From: UBA11740 sp035635855
Lineage (GTDB): Bacteria; Acidobacteriota; Blastocatellia; Pyrinomonadales; Pyrinomonadaceae
NCBI GenBank assembly: GCA_035635855.1
Contig: DASQAF010000027.1
Location: 186,001-250,000, forward strand
DNA length: 64,000 bases
Direction of reading: 5' to 3'
The notes below the pieces were generated by a model that was not told the origin of the DNA, made no database searches, and saw only the letters and a program-made list of their open reading frames with translations. Both the position numbers and the translations under genes were made by a program. Positions 60,735 through 64,000 of the stretch are shown here, one piece after another (position 1 is the stretch's first letter; each line of letters starts with the position of its first letter).

Positions 60735-61307
60735 TTATCCAACCGTAATCTGATTGTCGACTGTCTTTACTCCCTTCACGTTTCGCACTGCCCGTTCGAT
60801 CTGCGATTTCAAGCTTTGGGTTTTCACCGTTCCCGTGAGCGTGACCTTGCCGTTCACTACGCTGGCGATGATACCGAGCGATGAAAAGGCCGGATCGTTC
60901 GTCAGCTTCTTATCGATCGCCGCCTGAATCGTCGAATCATCGGGACCGCTGCTGGTTGTCGTTCCGCCGGTTGCCGGTGCCGGTTGCCCGTTAATAATCA
61001 CCGGTGCAGGTTGCGTCGCCGGCGCGGGTTGCTGCACCACAATCGGCGGCTGCTGTGCCGGTTGCTGCACGATAGTCGTCGGCTGCTGTTGTGTCGCCAG
61101 GTTGTCATTAGTCGTGTCTTGGCGATTAAGCGCGAAAAGAATAATGATCGCTGCCAAGGCAATCACTCCCACGACGATTGCGGCGAGTGCTGCACCAGAA
61201 ATACCGTTTCTTTCGGGATAACGTGTGGCCTCCGAGTGGACGACCTCACGTCTAGTGTTCGGCGTTTCCACCACCACCCGTCTGCTCTCAGCCTGTTGTT
61301 CTGCCAT
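60735..61307 (-). CDS. BON-domain membrane-anchored protein
   Basis: A 190-residue protein with three parts. A charged cytosolic N-terminus is followed by one transmembrane helix (GAALAAIVVGVIALAAIIILFALN, about 38-63). A Gln/Pro/Thr-rich linker (about 70-120) has repeated QQPA and TIVQQPAQQPP. The C-terminal BON domain (about 125-190) has DSTIQAAIDKKLTNDPAFSSLGI and VVNGKVTLTGTVKTQS. BON domains bind phospholipid surfaces and occur in OsmY-like envelope stress proteins. It is probably periplasmic, tethered to the inner membrane. Divergent from the propeller gene. Confidence 0.88.
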   Translation of the reverse strand: MAEQQAESRRVVVETPNTRREVVHSEATRYPERNGISGAALAAIVVGVIALAAIIILFALNRQDTTNDNLATQQQPTTIVQQPAQQPPIVVQQPAPATQPAPVIINGQPAPATGGTTTSSGPDDSTIQAAIDKKLTNDPAFSSLGIIASVVNGKVTLTGTVKTQSLKSQIERAVRNVKGVKTVDNQITVG

Positions 61308-61655
61308 TTTGATTTTCTCCTTTTGCTCGACTCCCGGAATTAGTTCGTTCGAATCTCTATCTCAGTGGAGCTAACTCGCGGTGATGCAGTGCAAGCGCCA
61401 TTCCTTTTCCGGCGACGACGCTGTTTTTGTAAGGCTGAAGCAATAATTTGCTAAGAATCCGTGGACTTTGATCGCATCGCCGGCAGAGTTTTGGAAAATG
61501 AAGACAAGAAAACAAGCGTATGGTTTCAGTTCTCAATCATTAAGGGTGTTGCATCAGGACAGGCCGGAAAAACCATTCGCCTTGGCTTGACCCATTAGGC
61601 GATCGAGAGTAGCTTCCGCTTGATTCATCAATGATTCTTGGAGGTCATAACTGAT
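61308..61655. other. 348-bp divergent intergenic region without clear features
   Basis: This gap separates the BON-domain gene (minus) and the YVTN-propeller gene (plus). Only GGAGG at 61640-61644, the distant ribosome binding site of the latter, stands out. No hairpin repeat, convincing promoter pair, tRNA or short gene was seen. Confidence 0.5.
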
Positions 61656-62687
61656 ATGCGTTCTTATCTTTCCCGCGCGCTCCCCGCCTTATCTGTTTTG
61701 GTATTTGCAAGTGCCCTGCTTAATGCGGGTCCGTCGGGTTATCACGTCACGAAAAAAATTGTCCTGGGCGGCGAAGGCGGCTGGGATTATCTGACCGTCG
61801 ACAGCAAAGCGCGCCGTGTTTACATCTCGCGCGGGACGCATGTGATGGTGGTGGACGCCGACAGCGGAGCAGTCGTCGGCGACATTCCCAACACCAACGG
61901 TGTGCACGGTATCGCGATAGCCGCCGACTTTGACAAAGGATTCGTCACTGACGGCCGCGACGCCACGGTGACGATCTTTGATGTAAAGACGCTCAAGGTT
62001 TTAGGAACAGCTCCCACCGGCAAGAATCCTGATGCAATCATTTACGATCCTGCTTCCAAACGCGTCTTCGCTTTCAATGGCAGGAGTAAGGACGCCACCG
62101 CTATCGACGCGAAGACAGGAACGGTAGCCGGCACGATTCCGCTGGGCGGCACGCCCGAGTTCGCGGTGGCCGATGAAAAAGGTCACGTCTTCGTCAACAT
62201 CGAAGACAAGAGCGAGATAGTTCAATTCGATTCAAATAAGCTGGCAGTCGAAAATCACTGGTCGATTGCGCCCGGCGAAGAGCCGAGCGGGCTGGCGATA
62301 GATCGCGAACACCGCCGACTGTTTTCGGTCTGTTCTAACAAGCTGATGGTCGTAGTAAACGTGGATGACGGCAAGGTTGTGACTACCCTACCAATCGGCG
62401 CCGGCCCGGATGCCGCCGGCTTTGACCCGGAAACAGGGCTTGCGTTCAGCTCGAACGGCGACGGAACGCTGACCGTGGTGCACGAGGATGCACCCGATAA
62501 ATACAGCGTGATTGAGAACGTAACCACTCCCAAGCGGGCTCGAACCATGGCTCTGGACGTAAAGACTCATCGGGTTTATACCGTCAGCGCGGAATTCGGG
62601 ACCACTCCGGCGCCAACGACGGAACAACCGCGGCCCCGGCCACCCATGGTACCGGGAACGTTCACTTTGTTGATCTTGAGCCGTTAG
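61656..62687 (+). CDS. secreted YVTN/NHL-type beta-propeller protein
   Basis: A 343-residue protein with a signal peptide (LPALSVLVFASALLNAGPSG) and about seven propeller blades of the YVTN type. Blades contain YLTVDSKARRVYISRGTHV, VDADSGAVVGDIPNTNGVHG, DVKTLKVLGTAPTGKNPDAI and similar. It is a periplasmic propeller; relatives bind diverse partners. ATG 61656 is preferred because it begins the signal peptide, although its GGAGG site is 11 bases away. Function unknown. It is followed by a repeat and then the DinB-like gene. Confidence 0.9.
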   Translation: MRSYLSRALPALSVLVFASALLNAGPSGYHVTKKIVLGGEGGWDYLTVDSKARRVYISRGTHVMVVDADSGAVVGDIPNTNGVHGIAIAADFDKGFVTDGRDATVTIFDVKTLKVLGTAPTGKNPDAIIYDPASKRVFAFNGRSKDATAIDAKTGTVAGTIPLGGTPEFAVADEKGHVFVNIEDKSEIVQFDSNKLAVENHWSIAPGEEPSGLAIDREHRRLFSVCSNKLMVVVNVDDGKVVTTLPIGAGPDAAGFDPETGLAFSSNGDGTLTVVHEDAPDKYSVIENVTTPKRARTMALDVKTHRVYTVSAEFGTTPAPTTEQPRPRPPMVPGTFTLLILSR

Positions 62688-62748
62688 TTTCGAGAGCGCG
62701 ACTGTGAGGGAGGGCTTGCGGCCATTGGAATCACACACTAAGAACTTA

Positions 62749-62774
62749 GCCCTTGCTTACGCGCGGGCTTCTGA
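62749..62774. repeat. AGAAGCCCG-type repeat, copy 2
   Basis: This stretch matches the inverse of 56270-56295 at 25 of 26 positions. The core CTTACGCGCGGGCTTCTGA is identical. It lies in the gap between the propeller and DinB genes, just before the ribosome binding site of the latter. Confidence 0.75.
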
Positions 62775-62797
62775 TTAGCAATAAGGAGCACAACTCT

Positions 62798-63292
62798 ATG
62801 ACTTCCGAGGAACGACAGGAACTAATAGCCAAATACAAGGATGGATACAAGGAAGTAACGAAGAACCTGGATGGCTTTCCCAAAGCGTTGTTGACCGCCC
62901 ACCCAATTCCTGGCAAATGGAGTGCTGCTGAGATTGTCCACCACCTCGCGGACAGCGAAACAACCAGCGCAATCAGACTGCGCCGGTTGTTGGTCGAGGA
63001 CAATCCACTGATTCAAGGCTACGATCAAGATGCGTTTGCCGCGCGTCTGAACTACAACAAGCGCGACATGGGCCCGGCGTTGGACGCGTTTCGCAGCGCG
63101 CGCGCCACGACGGCGCAACTGCTCGATTCGATGAGTGATGACGATTGGCGGCGCGAAGGCACGCATTCTGAAAGCGGATCTTACACAGCCGAAGACTGGC
63201 TCGCGATTTATGCCGCGCATGCTCACAATCACGCGAGCCAGATCGGGCGATTGCGTGAAGCGCTGAAAGCAAACGCAGCTGCTACGGCTTAG
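62798..63292 (+). CDS. DinB/YfiT-like metal-dependent protein
   Basis: A 164-residue four-helix-bundle protein. The likely metal ligands are the histidines of IVHHLADSE (helix 2) and HAHNHASQI (near the C-terminus), the pattern of DinB-like/YfiT-like hydrolases and thiol transferases. KWSAAEIVHHLADSE is the family hallmark. ATG 62798 follows AAGGAG with 9-base spacing; the earlier frame start at 62753 lies within the repeat. No operon partner is seen. The enzymatic role is unknown, and relatives transfer or detoxify small molecules using bacillithiol or mycothiol. Confidence 0.9.
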   Translation: MTSEERQELIAKYKDGYKEVTKNLDGFPKALLTAHPIPGKWSAAEIVHHLADSETTSAIRLRRLLVEDNPLIQGYDQDAFAARLNYNKRDMGPALDAFRSARATTAQLLDSMSDDDWRREGTHSESGSYTAEDWLAIYAAHAHNHASQIGRLREALKANAAATA

Positions 63293-63469
63293 AAATAAGC
63301 TACCGACAAATGCGATTCCCACAGGTTAGACAGCATGCGCGTCGTTCAATCTTAGTCATAACTGTTCAAATCAGTGTTCAGCAGTGGCCACATCAGTTGC
63401 TTTCTCAAAATAATTCCGGTCGACTGAAGACAGATCATCGAGTCGATCGGTTTTATTTTGCTCACCTTC

Positions 63470-63498
63470 TTGACACCTCGCAGGTGAATAAGCAAAAT
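63470..63498 (+). promoter_or_regulatory. sigma70-like promoter for purC
   Basis: TTGACA (63470-63475), 17-nt spacer, CAAAAT (63493-63498). Start of transcription would be about 63505, giving a leader of about 39 nt before ATG 63544. The -35 is perfect and the -10 matches 4/6. Confidence 0.5.
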
Positions 63499-63543
63499 CG
63501 CGCTCGCCAACTTTTTTGATTTGCAGTTCGAAAGAATAGCGCG

Positions 63544-64000
63544 ATGGCATCCGTTGCTCCCGTAGTCGAAACAACTTTTTCTGATCTGATACTCGTACGC
63601 CGCGGCAAGGTTCGCGATGTCTACGAGGTTGACGAACAGCGGCTGCTAATCGTCGCCACCGATCGCATCTCGGCTTTTGACTGCGTTCTGCCCACGCCCA
63701 TCGAGCGTAAGGGTGAAGTCCTGACGGCGCTCTCGCGATTCTGGTTTGCGAGACTAGCCCATATCGTTCCCAATCACTCGATCACAACCAGCCTCGAAGA
63801 TATGCCTGGCGTAATTCGCGGTCACGAGGCGAATTTACGCGGCCGTTCGATGCTGGTGCGCAGCACCGACGTATTCCCCGTTGAGTGCGTCGTGCGGGGC
63901 TATCTTTCAGGTTCAGGCTGGAAAGACTATCAGCGCACCGGAGAGGTTTGCGGTCATCAATTGCCTTCAGGATTAAGCGAATCCGAGCAACTGGCAAAAC
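63544..64000 (+). CDS. purC: SAICAR synthase PurC (N-terminal 152 codons, runs off the edge)
   Basis: The frame starts at ATG 63544 and is open to the right edge. It encodes phosphoribosylaminoimidazole-succinocarboxamide synthase, a purine-biosynthesis enzyme that joins CAIR and aspartate. Recognisable segments are VRRGKVRDVYEVDEQRLLIV, ATDRISAFDCVLPTPIERKG, NHSITTS and ECVVRGYLSGSGWKDYQRTG, the GYLSGSGW stretch being the family hallmark. The longer N-terminus and the RTGEVCGHQLP insert fit the yeast ADE1-like bacterial form. The C-terminal half is outside the window. Confidence 0.93.
   Translation, partial: MASVAPVVETTFSDLILVRRGKVRDVYEVDEQRLLIVATDRISAFDCVLPTPIERKGEVLTALSRFWFARLAHIVPNHSITTSLEDMPGVIRGHEANLRGRSMLVRSTDVFPVECVVRGYLSGSGWKDYQRTGEVCGHQLPSGLSESEQLAK

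Overview
The window reads like a chromosome segment of an Acidobacteriota bacterium, most plausibly class Blastocatellia. This is inferred from gene families and not from a marker-gene match. Supporting features are Oar-type TonB-dependent receptors with an N-terminal carboxypeptidase-regulatory-like domain and no SusD partner, several secreted FG-GAP/VCBS proteins ending in an ASPIC/UnbV domain, many secreted TPR proteins, and a moderately GC-rich, gene-dense layout. Most genes lie on the minus strand. No tRNA, rRNA, CRISPR array or prophage was found.

Region 1 (1-28,000) is a glycan-use locus. It holds a GH3 beta-glucosidase and a GH144-like glucanase, three secreted GH13 alpha-amylase-family enzymes, 4-alpha-glucanotransferase (malQ), an SLC45/GPH-like sugar transporter, an SDR oxidoreductase, a large TonB-dependent receptor and a ROK-family repressor. 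Together they suggest outer-membrane uptake of maltodextrin, periplasmic trimming, inner-membrane import and sugar-responsive control. The locus is interrupted by a REP-associated tyrosine transposase (RAYT) with small palindromes, and by a minus-strand cluster (22.8 to 15.9 kb) of two secreted TPR proteins, an unknown secreted protein, a five-heme cytochrome fused to TPRs and a single-heme cytochrome c.

Region 2 (28,000-42,100) carries three FG-GAP/ASPIC secreted proteins (one with N-terminal TPRs), a nitrilase-superfamily amidohydrolase, an esterase, a phosphofructokinase whose two diagnostic residues are of the pyrophosphate type, and ubiX. Its most striking gene is a DUF3179 protein whose first CxxC cysteine is replaced by an in-frame TGA. 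A hairpin with a GGUCU loop starts a few bases downstream, so the gene looks like a selenoprotein. Conventional gene calling splits it in two.

Region 3 (42,400-53,500) is a signalling island: two NarL/FixJ response regulators and three HisKA_3-type sensor kinases. One kinase has a periplasmic solute-binding domain plus PAS/GAF domains, and two have MEDS domains. The island has grown by duplication: there are repeated PAS domains and degraded fragments of a neighbouring membrane-protein gene and of a kinase. A small gene with an ideal ribosome binding site is translationally coupled to one kinase.

Region 4 (53,600-64,000) is housekeeping-like: infA, rpoZ, an acyl desaturase, a DEAD-box helicase, a glycine-rich RRM protein, a patatin-like lipase, a PNPOx-like protein, a BON-domain protein, a YVTN-propeller protein, a DinB-like protein and the start of purC. 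It includes an easily missed 53-codon zinc-ribbon membrane protein.

Between the genes lie many dispersed inverted repeats of at least seven sequence types, several of them present twice in this window.
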